This document shows, piece by piece, positions 43,950-55,761 of a stretch of 64,000 nt of DNA (positions within the stretch are counted from its first letter, which is position 1; each line of letters begins with the position of its first letter). The notes beneath the pieces were generated by a model. The model ran no database searches, was not told where the DNA came from, and saw only the letters and a list, made by a program, of their open reading frames with translations. The stretch covers positions 1 to 64,000 of the forward strand of contig JAJOZX010012247.1 of the NCBI GenBank assembly GCA_023014485.1, written 5' to 3'. The stretch comes from Bathynomus jamesi (lineage: Eukaryota; Arthropoda; Malacostraca; Isopoda; Cirolanidae). The translations under genes and the position numbers were made by a program.

Positions 43950-44690
43950 CTAACATAATTTTTTTTCACCAATATTAAATATTGTTTGGGAAACTTTTTC
44001 AACACACTTTATGAAGTTATGACCATTATCACATTTAATATTACATAATGTTTCTGTGTTTTCATTTTCTGCCATCTTTTCAACAAACATTTTAACAAAA
44101 ACTGCTCCAGGATTTTCGAATCCTAAGATTTGTGATCTCAAAGAATTATCTTTGAAGATGACCAGATAAAGCTCATAGGCATGAACTGCTGCTACAAACA
44201 CTATGTCAGAAGGATTACATAAACCACCACGGTTAATTGCATTCAAGAAACTTTCTTTTTTAGTTGTATCACTTTCACTCACTCCTTCTGTTGGAATCTC
44301 ACTATTTACTGTAGGAATTGTGTCATCTTTGACAAGAAGTTAACAGCAAGAAGAGCATTTTAGTGTCTTTTTGATTGATCTGGCAATGTACCCAGAAATA
44401 TAAAATAGAATTACATTGTCGTCAGGTGAAACACTTTCTAATTCAATTTGAAACTCAATGCTTTCAAGAAGTACCATAGCATCAGTACCTATTTGCTGTT
44501 CCTTAGCACAATTGCTCCATTCAAACACATCTTTTATTTCTGACATACTGAAGTTGGAGAAGTTTATTAAACTTTTGAGTCTTATTGTTTTTCCGCCTCA
44601 AGGAATTGTCTTACACTGGCATAATAATTAGCACCATTTAGTTGTCGGTACCAACCAAAACGTCTTTCAATGCAATCTGAATACACATAT
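43950..44690 (-). pseudogene. P-element/THAP9-like transposase, C-terminal part
   Basis: From 44690 downwards: CIERRFGWYRQLNGANYYAS and VRQFLEAEKQ, the C-terminal region of P-type transposases; then SPDDNVILFYISGYIARSIK...CSSCC, a characteristic (Y)xxGYxAR...CxxC block; then FLNAINRGGLCNPSDIVFVA. Stops at about 44580 and 44340 interrupt it. The THAP DNA-binding domain and the first catalytic residues are missing, consistent with an internally deleted copy. Confidence 0.82.
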
Positions 44691-44704
44691 AAATACACAA
44701 TACA

Positions 44705-44737
44705 ATATAAATACACACACACACACACACACAAACA

Positions 44738-44775
<38 letters not shown>
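44705..44775. repeat. (CA)n microsatellite
   Basis: Slightly interrupted CA repeat inside the P-like element. Confidence 0.9.
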
Positions 44776-44780
<5 letters not shown>

Positions 44781-45848
44781 GTTAAACATATATCGATATG
44801 TTTATGTACCATAATTAAACATGTTTTACCCATTTTTGCAAAGTATTCACATTTTGGGCCAAACGAGGCTAGGCCTCCTCTAGCCCGCCACTCTGAGCCA
44901 AATTGTCTGCGTGCGCAGTCCATGTATATCGAAGTCCCCGCCTAAGCCATGTCTGAAACAAGGTGGGAATGTTGTGTTGAAAGTGTAAAAACTATACAAT
45001 TTGAAGTCCCTGATTTTCAAGCAGCAATAAGTGACATTGGCAAAACAATATCTGAATATTAAATGTGAAATAATTTCAATTCAAGAACAACTGACTTCAT
45101 TCGAATTTATATTGAGTTTAGTTATTTGGTACGATTTATTAAGCAACGTAAACACTGTTTGTAACTTATTACAAAGCGCTACCATGCACATAGATGTGGC
45201 GATCATACACCTCAAAGAACTTGTACTTTATTTTGAAGAATACAGAAATTCTAGATTTATGTCTTCTCTTATCACAGCAAAAGAAATTGCAAATAAATGA
45301 AGTATTGATCCAGTTTTTAAAAAAATATGTAGAGTGAGAAAAAAGAAGCTATTTGATTTTCAAGGTACTGATGAACTTATAGCAGATTTCAAAGAAAATT
45401 TTAGAATTAATAATTTTTTAAACGTAGTTGATAATGCAATTGTCTCTTTGAAGCATTGATTCAAGGTCTTTAAGGAACATGACTAAATGTTTGGATTTTT
45501 ATATGGAATGAACAAACTGAAGAGTCTCGGTGAATTTGATCTAATTAAAAACTGGCAAGATCTTCACTTGGCAGTAGAAGGAGGGCTAGATGGAGTAGAT
45601 TTATTCGAAGAAATTAAAATATTTCGAAAAATTATCCCTTCTACTTATACAAACTTAGAAGCCCTTCAGCTTACTTTCAATAATAATTCTGTCGGAAATA
45701 TACCTAAACATTATAACTCCACTAAAAATATTGCTTACTACACCCGTCTCTGTGGCATCAGCTGTGAGATTACTCTCCAAGTTGAAAATAATAAAAAATT
45801 ATTTAAGATCAACTCTTAGCCAAGAACGTTTTTCTTCGTTGGCAATAT

Positions 45849-48800
45849 TAGTCAGGTTCACTATGTATTTTGTTCAAATTTTATGGAGATTAGCAAACCA
45901 GTACATTTTTGAGAAGCTTATGGCATCAGGAATATGAAAAGTAATGTTTACATTTGCGCAGATGCGTGCTTGGCGGCCATTTTGGCGGCAGTTGCAACAG
46001 TGTTTATAAATCCTGATGCTCCAATAATTCTGCAGTATTTTTGCAGTAGTGTTGCAATATTTAATTTTATACTGTAAAAATTTATGTTAACACAACTAGT
46101 ACACAATTATCTTGGTGTTGGTTAATATAGTGGTAGCTCTCTTTCTTTTCAGTGCCTGAGTCATCATGAGTGAAGACCCGGGAACCAGCAAGTTGAGTTC
46201 GGTCAAGTCGTTCATGGACACAGTAGACTGGAAGCAGTGCATTCTTTGTCAGGAGTCCACTGCCAGCAAAGGAACACTTGTTCAATATCCCAGAACAGAG
46301 TCATACCAGAAACTACTCGATGTAGTGGAAGAAAGAGCCAGCTTACAGGATGGAAAATATGTTGACATCCAAAGACGCCTCAAAGACTTTACCAAAGAAA
46401 TATTGATTGAAAGGAAACCATGTGGCATCGCAGTTGTTATTCTGATGCCACAAATCAAATATCCATACAGCGAGCGAGAGACCGCTTGCAGCATGCCATG
46501 TCTACAGGAACCTATGCTATGAAAAAACGTGGGCATAAAAGAACAAGCTCTGAAATGGAGCAATCAGCAACCCCAGGCACCTCAGCACCTTTCACTAGAT
46601 CTGCGACAGAACCGTTGACTAGGGATCACTGCTTCTTATGTCAAGAAGATGATGACCAGCGTCTCTTCACCGTACGAACTGAAAACGCGGGGAAGGCACT
46701 TAGACGAGCTGTGGATATTTCCCAAGATCCAGTATTGATGACAAGACTAAGCAATGCACTCTCACCAAGTGATGCCCATGCGATAGATGTAAGATACCAC
46801 AAACCATGCTGGACACGATATGTGTTCCATGTTCTGAGGGATGATGCCAGCAACCGGGCCAAGTCTACAAAGACAGACCTACGAATGCAAGTACCATGCT
46901 TGATTGAGCTGATCAATCTCATTGAATATCAAACCCAAATAAGGCTCATCTACCTATGGATGCCATCGAAAAAACCTACATATCTATGCTTGGTGGTAGT
47001 GGTGAGGCACAGAAGCACACTCCGACACTGACACGCCAGTGGCTAAATGACAAAATTCTTGCAGTTACCAAGTGTGAAGTCAGTGAGGCAGAAAGACAGA
47101 AGAAAACCATCTGTTCTTTACTGTCCTGAAGCCTGCGAAGAAGATATGGTCTACACTTCCTTGATGCAAGATGCCACAAGTGAAATGGACAAGACAATGA
47201 TGATATACAAGACAGCTAAGCTAATACGCAACAGCATTGCCAATTTCGCTGAGGAGAAGGAAACACACACAATTACAGTATCCAGCACAAGAGAGGATGT
47301 CCCGACCGAGCTGTACAGCCTTATACGGTGGATTTTGGTGGGATCTGAGGAGGAGCTGCAAACGGAGATGAGGAGCAGGACAGTTGACAGGTCAGCATTG
47401 ACCATAAGTCAGAATATCATGTATGCTTTCAAGACCAGGAGACAAGTGCACCACGTGCCCAAGAAAGCCACTGACACATTTCAAACACCATACACACGAG
47501 AAAACCCACAGGTTGTAGGGTTGGCACTCACTGTACATCATGACACCAGGAACAAGGCGCTGATGGACCTCCTCCATGTACAGAACTACTGCGTATCACA
47601 CAGCCGTGCCTTGCTCCTAGAAACAGCAATTGCCAATGCTGTTGTGGAAAACACAAAACAATTTGATGGATTGTATGTACCACCTTTCCTCAAGAAAGGT
47701 ACATTTGTCTTCTTCGCTGTTGATAATACAGATTTTGCAGAGGACACCGTAGATGGCAAAGGCACCACACATGGCACAATCACCGCAGTGTATCAGAAGG
47801 CAGATGCGCCTGGAGAATCAATCGCACCCAATTTGGAAGTTAGTGAGGCCAAAAACCTGTCAGTTGTCCCTTATCATGTACCCATCGAGCCTTGCAGTAA
47901 ACCAAAACCTGGGCCAGTCAAGAGAGCAAAGGAATTCAAGGCGTGTTCCACAGGTGTTGCTGAATCCTATGAACTAACCAATCTTCGTTGGATGATTGCA
48001 TCTGCTTTGTCTAGATCAACCGACAGTGAATCACAAAGCAGTATTCCAGGCTGGGCAGGCTACAAATCACTTGTGTCATCTAGTCAGTCACTGACTCAAG
48101 TCGGTGCCTTGCCTCTACTTCCAGAGGTCGCACATGAGTGGTCTACCATGCTGACTGTGATGTTGCAGGCGTCTCAGTTGAAGAGCTATGTTCTAACGCT
48201 ATGTTCAAGTCATTGATGAATTACCTCCACCGGGTTGAAACCATCTTGTTCTTTGTTGAAGCATCCAGAAATGCTGATCTCGTTCTCCATCTGGAGGCTG
48301 GAGAAGCACTCAGCAAGCTGTTTTTCGCAATGGATCGAATAAAATACAAACGCCTCTGGCCAAGGTACATCGCCGACATGCACGAAATGAAGACAAGCCA
48401 TCCAGCAACATGGCAAGAACTTCAAGATGGAAACATATCTGTCACCAAGAGTGAGATTCCGTTCGTCTCAATAGGTGCAGACCATGCCTGCGAACATCTC
48501 AACAAGATGATGAAGGTTCATTCTGGCCTAATTGGCATTTCCAATAATGCGAATGCTAGGCAGCGGTTCCTCTTGGCTTTTCCAGAGATGTCGTGCCTCT
48601 CAACAGAGTTTAAAGGACAGTTCGGGCTTCAAGTAAACAAGCCAGAGGAACACCATGATGTACGACCCAGTGCTGTCTGGAAAGAACATGAAGCTGTTGA
48701 CAAAATCAAGGCTGCAATACTGAGCCACGGGAATCCCTTTGCTGTTGAAGATGATCAGCTATGCAATTTCATCACACATGCATATGTACGACAAGAGTAT

Positions 48801-50841
48801 GTTCCACAAATCTTGAACATTGATGACATCGGACAGAAGCTTTATGAAGATTATGTCACTGAACGTATCAATGGAGATGTTAGTCTCTGGGTACCAGTCA
48901 AAAAGCAGAACAACAAGATGTACATGTCTGGCAGCAAGAAACAAACTTTCAAGTTCCGTGACCAGACAGTTGACCTAAAAGAGACTAACGATCTCTATGG
49001 TCGGCTGATGGTTCTCACCAGGTCGAGCAGGGACATCGATCAGAAGAATGCAGTTGGCAACTATGAGTTCACATTGAATCCGAGAGCACTATTTGCACCA
49101 GACGGCTCAATGCTGCCATGCACTGACAAGTCCAAGCTGATACACAGCCTTGAGAACAAGCTGACAAAAACAGATGAAACCCAGGAACAGACAGAAGCTC
49201 TAACGGCCAAAGAGCAGAATGATGACAGAGGTCCTGTATCATCATCTCCATCGTCGTCATCAAATCAAAAGATCGCCATTGTTAGTGGAATGGTGCTTGT
49301 CCAGAAGATGACAAAGAAATCAGGGACAATCAGCACAGTCAAAGATCTAGCCCAGTGTTTCAATGACAGGCTCGTGAGCTTGACAGCAGGGTTCAGTGAG
49401 GTCATCCTGGTCTTCGATACATACAAATCTGACTCACTAAAGGAGGAAACTAGAGAGAGGCGACGACAAGGAAAAGCTCCTATACAGTATCAGGTTGCAG
49501 ATGATACGCACATCAAACACATCCTACTGGCACGGTTTCTATCGCACGAAAAAACGAAAGCAGATTTGACAGACTATCTCGCCAAAGCAACCCTTGATTA
49601 CAACAAAAACTCACCTCAGTTAGTCATCACATCAGCATCAGGTCACACCAGAAGCAACAGAAACATGCTGATACTGACGTCTTAGTTCTGGCTGTGGCAC
49701 ACTATGACAAGCTCTGCAAAAAGACATCTATTTTGATGGTATCAGGTACAGTCGAAATAGAGCCAATCTGGAGAGCTTTGGGCAAAGAAAAGGCGCAAGC
49801 TTTACCTGTATTCCACGCATTCACTGGAGCAGACAATGTTGGAAAATTCTCAGGAATAGGCAAAACAAAATGGTTTCAGCAGTATATGAAAGCTGACATG
49901 CATTTAGTCAGAGCACTGATGAAACTACCGGAGAAAGGTGACCTAACACAGGAGGTGAAAGACGTATTGGCCAAATTTGTGTGCTCAAGCTACTGTCCCA
50001 AGGGTATTCACATTGCAAGTATCCCTGATCTAAGATGGTATCTGTTTTGCAAACATCTAGCTGAAAGCAACAACTTACCTCCTACACTCGGTGCACTTGA
50101 GGAACACATCCAGCTTGTGCGGTTACAAAGCCGAATATGGTGCCAAGCCAATGTTATGCAACAATAGCCTTTTGACCCCCTGAAATTTGGTTACTATCAG
50201 GACAAAAGTGGCCAAATACTGCCAGTCACCACAAAGGTTACGCCTGCCTCGCAAGCCATCATCGAGTTGGTCAGATGCCACTGCAAAACCAACTGTTCTA
50301 CACAGAGATGTTCATGCAGAAGGAATAACTTTCTTTGCACAGAACTATGCTTGTGCGGCACAGAATGCGAAAACGATGCAGACTGTAATGTTGAATATGA
50401 CACTGAGAGTGATGATGATGTGTAATGATGTGTCAAACTGAGATAGGAAATACGTCTATACTTATGCTGTTGTCACTACCAACAATTTGAGTGTGCATTT
50501 TTTCATGAAAATACAAACATAATTTCAAAAACTTCTTCTTTTCTTGGTTTTTCGGGTTCATAATCACTAATTTGACATAAGCTTTGGATTCCTTGGGCCT
50601 GGAAACATAGGATTAGAATTTAGAATGAAGTTTCTATGTCAATTACAAGCTGAGATATTCGGAAATTCTTATTTTATGGCGGCCATTTTGGAAATCCAAA
50701 ATGGCGGCTATGCAGGCATCTGCGCAAATGTGAACATTGATTTTCAGATTCCTGATGCCATAAGCTTTCCAAAAATGCACTGGTTTGCTAATCCCCATAA
50801 ATTTTGAACGAGTGTTTTTATTGACATAGTGAACCGGACTA
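45849..50841 (+). mobile_element. Academ-like element 2, 3-bp duplication
   Basis: Termini TAGTCAGGTTCACTATG and CATAGTGAACCGGACTA lie in inverted repeats of about 140 bp. TAT is directly repeated outside (45846-45848 and 50842-50844), and closing the gap restores the hAT reading frame. Coding blocks fill most of its 5.0 kb, so it is the most complete copy of this family here. Confidence 0.82.
46166..50441 (+). pseudogene. Academ-like large protein with zinc-finger and XPG-type nuclease parts
   Basis: Blocks in order: zinc-binding CILCQESTASKG and WHRSCYSDA (46166-46520, frame change near 46430); second finger CFLCQEDDDQRL and YHKPCWTRYVFHVL (46620-46840); a long central region (47047-48216, 48138-49685) with QNIMYAFKTRRQVHHVPKKA, LMDLLHVQNYCVSHSRA, SIGADHACEHLNKMMKVHSG; XPG/FEN1-like N motif VILVFDTYKSDSLKEETRER (about 49390); a DTDVLVLAV acidic motif (about 49670) with the preceding HEEAD-type motif deleted; ALPVFHAFTGADNVGKFSGI (49800); and a Cys-rich tail CHCKTNCSTQRCSCRRN (50270). 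About five frameshifts. Candidate start is the ATG at 46166. Confidence 0.78.
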
Positions 50842-50935
50842 TATTATCCATAGAAAACGAAATTGCCAAAAATTTAGATTACAACGACATTATTTCGGGA
50901 TTTTCACCGAAGAGAGCAAGAAAATTATGTTAAAT

Positions 50936-51216
50936 ACAATCTCTTTGTTCTACTGTCATTATTTTGTTATTTTTAATTCCAAAATATAAACTAATTCCTA
51001 TTTTTGTACCTGAATTTGCAATAAATATTTATGTTAGACGGAAATTATTTTATACATCGATCAAAATTCTTATTTTATTGTATACGAATTCTGTTTTTAG
51101 TATTTATCATAAAATTAATTTTCTTAAAATTGTAGTGTAATTTTATCACAAGTTGTAAAAAGCCCCGAAAACTACTATTGCATCTGGCCCCGCAAATATT
51201 CAAGCCGGCCCTGGTT
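50936..51216. other. hAT 3' UTR and right terminus
   Basis: AT-rich non-coding tail after the last hAT coding block, ending in GCAAATATTCAAGCCGGCCC and TG at 51216, which fits a hAT terminal repeat (CAGGGCCGG on the minus strand). Confidence 0.6.
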
Positions 51217-51239
51217 AGGTGGGTAATGTATTTGTCTAA

Positions 51240-51560
51240 GTGTTTTTATTCTTCCTGTCGATTGAGGCAAGACGCCTTGTTCTTTCCTCTACTATTTAAT
51301 GTGTATATTGATGGCTTAATTGTTTCATTTAGTAAGGCAAAAGTTGGGCATCATATAGGGTAGATAATAATGAGGATAGATAACTTAGTATTTGCCAATA
51401 ATATGGTAGTAATAAATCCTTCATTTAAATGTCTGGATTGTCTCCTAAAAATTTGAGAATTATATTTGGAGAACCATGATATTCTTTTTAATGCTACAAA
51501 AACTAAAGTTATGCAGTTCAATCCTGAAAGTTCTAATTAGTCAAATGATATATTAGAATT
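51240..51560 (+). pseudogene. LINE reverse transcriptase palm fragment
   Basis: Reads LRQDALFFPLLFNVYIDGLI, then FANNMVVINPS (motif C region with YADD decayed to FANN) and NATKTKVMQFNP. It is a fragment of an RTE/L2- or CR1-like reverse transcriptase, inactive. Confidence 0.75.
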
Positions 51561-51615
51561 TGGAAATCAGTGTACTGGCTATTAAAAAGCCTTGGTTGCT
51601 TATTCTCAGAGTATG

Positions 51616-51619
<4 letters not shown>

Positions 51620-51649
<30 letters not shown>
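51620..51649. repeat. (TA)n microsatellite
   Basis: Thirty bases of TA repeats directly before the TAGGGTGG terminus. Confidence 0.9.
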
Positions 51650-51652
<3 letters not shown>

Positions 51653-54010
51653 GGTGGTAGTGAAACGCAATTCTTTGTGAAATATTTATTTGCTTCACCT
51701 ATAATTTGCTGTATTGGGTTCTATAGATGACATAAAGTGATATAAAAGAAAAATCAATTTTGCCTTACTAGCGCATTTTTAAGAAAAACAAAATGGCCGC
51801 AAGTCAAACATATAAATGCTTATAACTTGAAAAATATGCATCCAATTAAAAGACACTATAGAATAAAAATGATTCAAAATAAAAACATACATTAGAAAGT
51901 GCCCTCTTATAAATTATTTTCTCAATTTTAAATTTTATCAAAATTTACTTTGGTAAATGATATCACAAATAAATCACTTTTTTCGAAACAAATAAAAAAT
52001 TCGTTGATGACCGAAGTATATTACTTTGATAATAGTTAATAATACCTTATATAATTTTGAATATTCAAACTATAATCTATAACAACACTAATCAACGAGA
52101 GAAATTATTGACATTTTATTACTACAATTGCAGAAACATATAATCAATACACTTCCAAAAGGATCCCTTTTCTAAAATCGTGAAGTGTTTGCTTTTATGA
52201 AATTTTGGTGAATTATTTCAGTCTCTAATTAAAAGCTAATTGTCAAAAGTGAAGTCATTTCTTTCTTGGTTTCCATACATGGCAGCAATGAACGAGACCT
52301 AATTCTTGCTCTTATAAATCCATCACTGGATTCTTGGGAATATACAGATGAGGCCCCATCGGTGACAAGTTTTATTGCCCTCTCGACACTTTGTGAATGA
52401 AGTGGATAATTGGGTAGGCACAGTTTTTTAACCCTAAGTGCATGAGTTCAATATTTGTGAGCGCCACAGTGAGGGGAGGTTTAGTCAGCATTTCTTTTGA
52501 CCAGTAAATAATATCATCCCATGCGTTTGCGTTGAAATTTATCTGAGGAACCTTAAATTCTCTGATTTTAGACACATTTTCCGTCTTTGTTCTAATGTTC
52601 ATGATGAAATCAACTGCTCTGTTTCGTTTTTGTTCTGATGTATCTGATAACATTGCTATCAGAACACTTTCGCAATGAGCAAAATATGCGTTTCTAGCAA
52701 TGTAAGGCTTCACTACATCCTGAACATCCTTTAGAAGATGAAATCTTTTAATTGCTCCAAATATGTGATGTGGTCTATTCCATATATATAGTCTTCTCTT
52801 GATATCGAACCTGCTTGGTCCATAATTTGTAACAATGAAGAAAATTATTGAATAAAGAGCCAATGAAGGAGTTTTCTCTGCAATGTCTAGGCGGCAGACA
52901 CGATTTGCCAATGTCAGCCATCGAGAATGGTTCAGTGGTCTGGGTTTTGTATTTTCCAAATCTTTTGGGACATTCCCACTTCTTATAGCCACAATAATTT
53001 TGTACAAATACTGTTGATCTTGGCTAAGATCATCGATAACCTCTTCTGATATGTGTTAAATCAATGCCTTTTCTAATTGGTTTGAAATTGACTGCAGGCA
53101 TTTTTTCACATTCTTTCAGTACTACTCCGATTTTTCCAGTGAAACATGTTGGACCTTTTGTTTTACCACCAAAATATTCAAATAAGTGTCGAAGGGGAAG
53201 TTCATTTGTATGCAGCATACAAATGCTTCATTGTAACGGTTTCTTTAGTTTTTCTTCTATGAGGTGGATGATCTCGCCCTTGGCACCTGTGTTGGTATTT
53301 GTACTGTCACATCCTACGAGACGAATGCTCTCATTAATAGCTCACTCTTGAAAGAAGGCGAACAAACTATCAGCTATATCTTGAGCTTTACCAGAAGAAG
53401 GAACTACATGGGTTAAATATTTATTTCCTGGCTCAGACACCAAAACATAGTGTTCCTCTCTAATGGAGTCTTCGTACCATTTGTTTCCTTTCTTCACCTT
53501 CACCAAAGTCTTGTCCTTTCTTCCGTCAAAAAATGTAGCAGATATGACAGGAGGATTAGCTTTACTCTCCATCACCAAACTTTTTCTCATTTTCTCTCTT
53601 TCCCGTCAGATTTTGTTCTTGTCAATCAAACGCGTACTATATTCTTTAGTGATTGCTCCATAATCAACTAAAGCAGCTGAAGCCAAAGCAGCTGCTGCTC
53701 GATCTGAAATTCCAAATCTATCGGCTTCCATCGCTACAGTAAGCAATGGAAGTCTAATTTGACCTTGTATGGCAACTGACTCATAGTCTGATTCACTCTG
53801 ATGTGGGTCTAATTCATATTGCGCGGAAGTGCTCTCTACATCTGAAAAACACTCTATTTCGGTTAAAATATGAGAGTCCTTCATTTCTCTTCTTCTTTTA
53901 ACCATTCCCTCTTCTGTCCGCAATTTCCTATACTGCATTTTTTGAATTCTTTTTGTCATGTCTTTATCACTGCCCCCTATTTTCATTGCAAGCGTCGATC
54001 GCTGATCCTG
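51649..54010 (-). mobile_element. Relative of the 9-bp-TSD element, right end not found
   Basis: The left boundary has TAGGGTGGTAGTGAAACGC, whose first seven bases match the terminus of the 37845-40881 element. The interior encodes a diverged version of the same protein. No matching CACCCTA end or duplication could be found to the right before Polinton copy B, so boundaries are approximate. Confidence 0.55.
52372..53986 (-). pseudogene. Diverged homologue of the 692-residue element protein
   Basis: From 53986 downwards: MKIGGSDKDMTKRIQKMQYR, then RFGISDRAAAALASAALVDY (53700), TFFDGRKDKTLVKV, EEHYVLVSEPGNKYLTHVVP, LHTNELPLRHLFEYFGG (53190), SGNVPKDLENTKPRPLNHSR, SRFDIKRR and AKNAYF-type RNAYFAHCESVLIAM (52690). 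These align in order with the 38170-40561 protein. Frame breaks lie near 53600, 53345, 53220 and 53030. A splice acceptor (CTGTTTTTACAG on the minus strand) lies just upstream at about 54010, so an upstream exon is likely. The GGDSTN motif is present only as a decayed GCDSTNTNTGAKG-type reading near 53300. Confidence 0.72.
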
Positions 54011-54329
54011 TAAAAACAGTTTATAAATCCGCTTTAGAAGCCAGCCAATTGATATAATTAAATACCGTGTACAACCAAAAGAATTAAATAAAACACCATT
54101 ACATCATGCTGTTTATTTAGGCGAATTAATAGAAATATTTAGAAAATAAATATACAATGGAATATATATGATCAAAAATAATAATAATAGCATACGTACG
54201 ATGAATATATAATAAATATACAATGGAATATATACACGATCAAACAATAATAATAACATAAGAAACACGAACGGGAAATATATAATAAAAAATATACAAA
54301 ACGTTGTATTATCAATATATTAGTACAGG

Positions 54330-54385
<56 letters not shown>

Positions 54386-54617
54386 TTATATTAAATAATT
54401 AAATATATTGAAAATAATAATATACGAAACGTATAATCAAATGCATATTAGTACAGGAAATATATATCTATACACAAGTAAATAAATAAATATCATCCTT
54501 TATGTTGTACGGGGTATATTAAATAATTAAAAATGATAATATGCGAAACGTATAATCAATTGCATATTAGTACTGGAAATATATATATATACAATTAAAT
54601 AATTAAATATACATCCT
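54011..54617. other. AT-rich spacer with (TA)n, no gene
   Basis: Very AT-rich with repeated ACAATGGAATATATA and GAAACGTATAATCAA-type motifs and a TA tract at 54328-54382. It may include Polinton terminal sequence, but no inverted partner is available in the window. Confidence 0.45.
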
Positions 54618-55021
54618 TTATGTTCTACGGTGCAAAACGCTAAACTCACACGTAATCGAGTCTACATTCACATCGTTATTACTTCGTACTACGCGGAAAA
54701 ACCGTCCAAGCAACACTTCACCGTTTAACTTATACGGATGCCTATACTCTCCATAAATGGCTTTCATATCGTTCAATACTATTTTTGTGCCCACTTTAAA
54801 TTCGGTTGGCAAGTTATCTTTAAACACGGCTAGAATACAATCGAAAGCACGCACAAAGAGGTCATCGTTAACCACAACATCATTATTAAATACAAGTTTA
54901 TAAACACGCCTTTCCAATCGAGTTTTTTCTTACCGTCCCGAGCTTTTCAATCGTGAACTCTTCTTCACTCTGCGTAGCGGCAATTGAAATAATCTTCCAA
55001 GTCGTAACGACAGTTACTCAT
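54618..55021 (-). pseudogene. Polinton left-end small protein, function unknown
   Basis: A candidate ATG at 55019-55021 (MSNCRYDLEDYFNCRYAE) overlaps the stop of the next gene by one base (TAATG), as seen elsewhere in this element. A stop at about 54965 and a frame change precede the main open stretch 54618-54917, which reads LVFNNDVVVNDDLFVRAFDC and ends in CEFSVLHRRT. About 130 residues in total. No domain recognised. The corresponding part of copy A lies outside the window. Confidence 0.5.
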
Positions 55022-55461
55022 TATATAGAGATACAGCTCTTCAGGGTGAACAGTCTAATAGAGGCTTCAGTTTGCGGAATCCGACGATTTCAAACATTCT
55101 GTCGAGGATGAAACGGTTTCGCGTAGGGACAAGAACGTTATTATCAGATGCATTCTTCCACATCAGTCGTATATCAATGCATGGCTGTTCGTTATTTATA
55201 CACAACGTGCAAACAACGGCATATGAGGGGGCATCACTAATCTGCTCTCTTCTTGTACCTACACCTGCAGGTATTTTATAACAGTCCTCTCCCCACTTCT
55301 CAACTATCACGAAGACTCTATTCATCTCCAGTGTTTGCTTGTCTGCAAATCGTTTGAAGTACATAGTTAATGGTGCCGTTTTCACGCCTGAAGACGCGCA
55401 ATGACTTCGTCACGGAGACATCGTACGAGGCGTTGAGAATGCTTCTCAAAGGAAGTTCCAT
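55021..55461 (-). pseudogene. Polinton accessory protein, copy B, internally deleted
   Basis: Homologue of 561-1230. The stop TAA at 55021-55023 is preserved here, which fixes the true C-terminus (KSCISI). About 190 bp of coding sequence present in copy A is missing near 55051, and about 30 bp near 55330 (the SVEEM region). The central block MNRVFVIVEKWGED is intact. Confidence 0.62.
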
Positions 55462-55761
55462 CGTATTCGCACGTCCACACGGTTCAAGCTCTGAGATGAC
55501 TATGAGCCACAGGTGGACGGATCGGCTCGACGGACGGAGTGAGTCACGCTGGTGAAACTTGTACGGGTTTGTTCGAACTCGTGTGTTTTGTGAGGTACAC
55601 TGGTGGGCGGATCGCTGGGGTGAGCGAGTTACACCATAAACTGCTGAAGCGTGTACAAGCTTGTTCGAACACTTGTGCCCTTGGACAAACAGAATTTTCC
55701 GCTACATGAAACAATACCGGCTTTAATGTTTTATCACTCACCAGACGTTCATTTCCACAAA

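Larger units (their letters stand above)
43519..44940 (-). mobile_element. P-element-like transposon remnant, 8-bp duplication
   Basis: Ends GGGGACTTCGATGTACATGG and CCATGTATATCGAAGTCCCC are inverted repeats. An 8-bp duplication CCTAAGCC flanks it (43511-43518 and 44941-44948); 8 bp is the P-element value. It inserted in the target duplication left by the hAT MITE, overlapping it by seven bases. A (CA)n tract lies inside at about 44715-44775. Confidence 0.85.
35836..50935 (+). pseudogene. hAT transposase, DUF4371/ZMYM1-like, three interrupted blocks
   Basis: Block 1 (35836-37393): basic N-terminus (MTSRKRDR), the TTF-type zinc-finger region (KLTKGGSWCILKS), LAEHNLAFRGSRDRLYS near 36710, and DUF4371 with AKYYAILMDCKPDINHQEQL near 36965, where the Asp is a probable catalytic residue. 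Block 2 (44941-45848): LVIWYDLLSNVNTVCNLLQS, MHIDVAIIHLKELV, then the hAT dimerisation region with PVSVASAVRLLSKLKIIKNY near 45740. Block 3 (50842-50935): SIENEIAKNLDYNDIISGF. Many stops and frameshifts within the blocks show long decay before and after the insertions. Nested elements occupy 37394-43509, 43519-44940 and 45849-50841. Confidence 0.88.
35836..51216 (+). mobile_element. Ancestral hAT (DUF4371/ZMYM1-like) split by nested insertions
   Basis: Coding blocks lie at about 35836-37393, 44941-45848 and 50842-50935; removing the insertions leaves roughly 2.8 kb. The reading resumes at the expected residue after each insertion (for example LAI before 45849 and LSIENEIAKNLD from 50845). A hAT-type right end, GCCGGCCCTG, lies at 51207-51216. 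The left end was not found. This is the oldest layer of a five-element stack. Confidence 0.82.

Noticed and set aside
47151..49263. Minus-strand frames inside Academ-like element 2
   Set aside because: Antisense to the coding blocks of that element, with no domains of their own.
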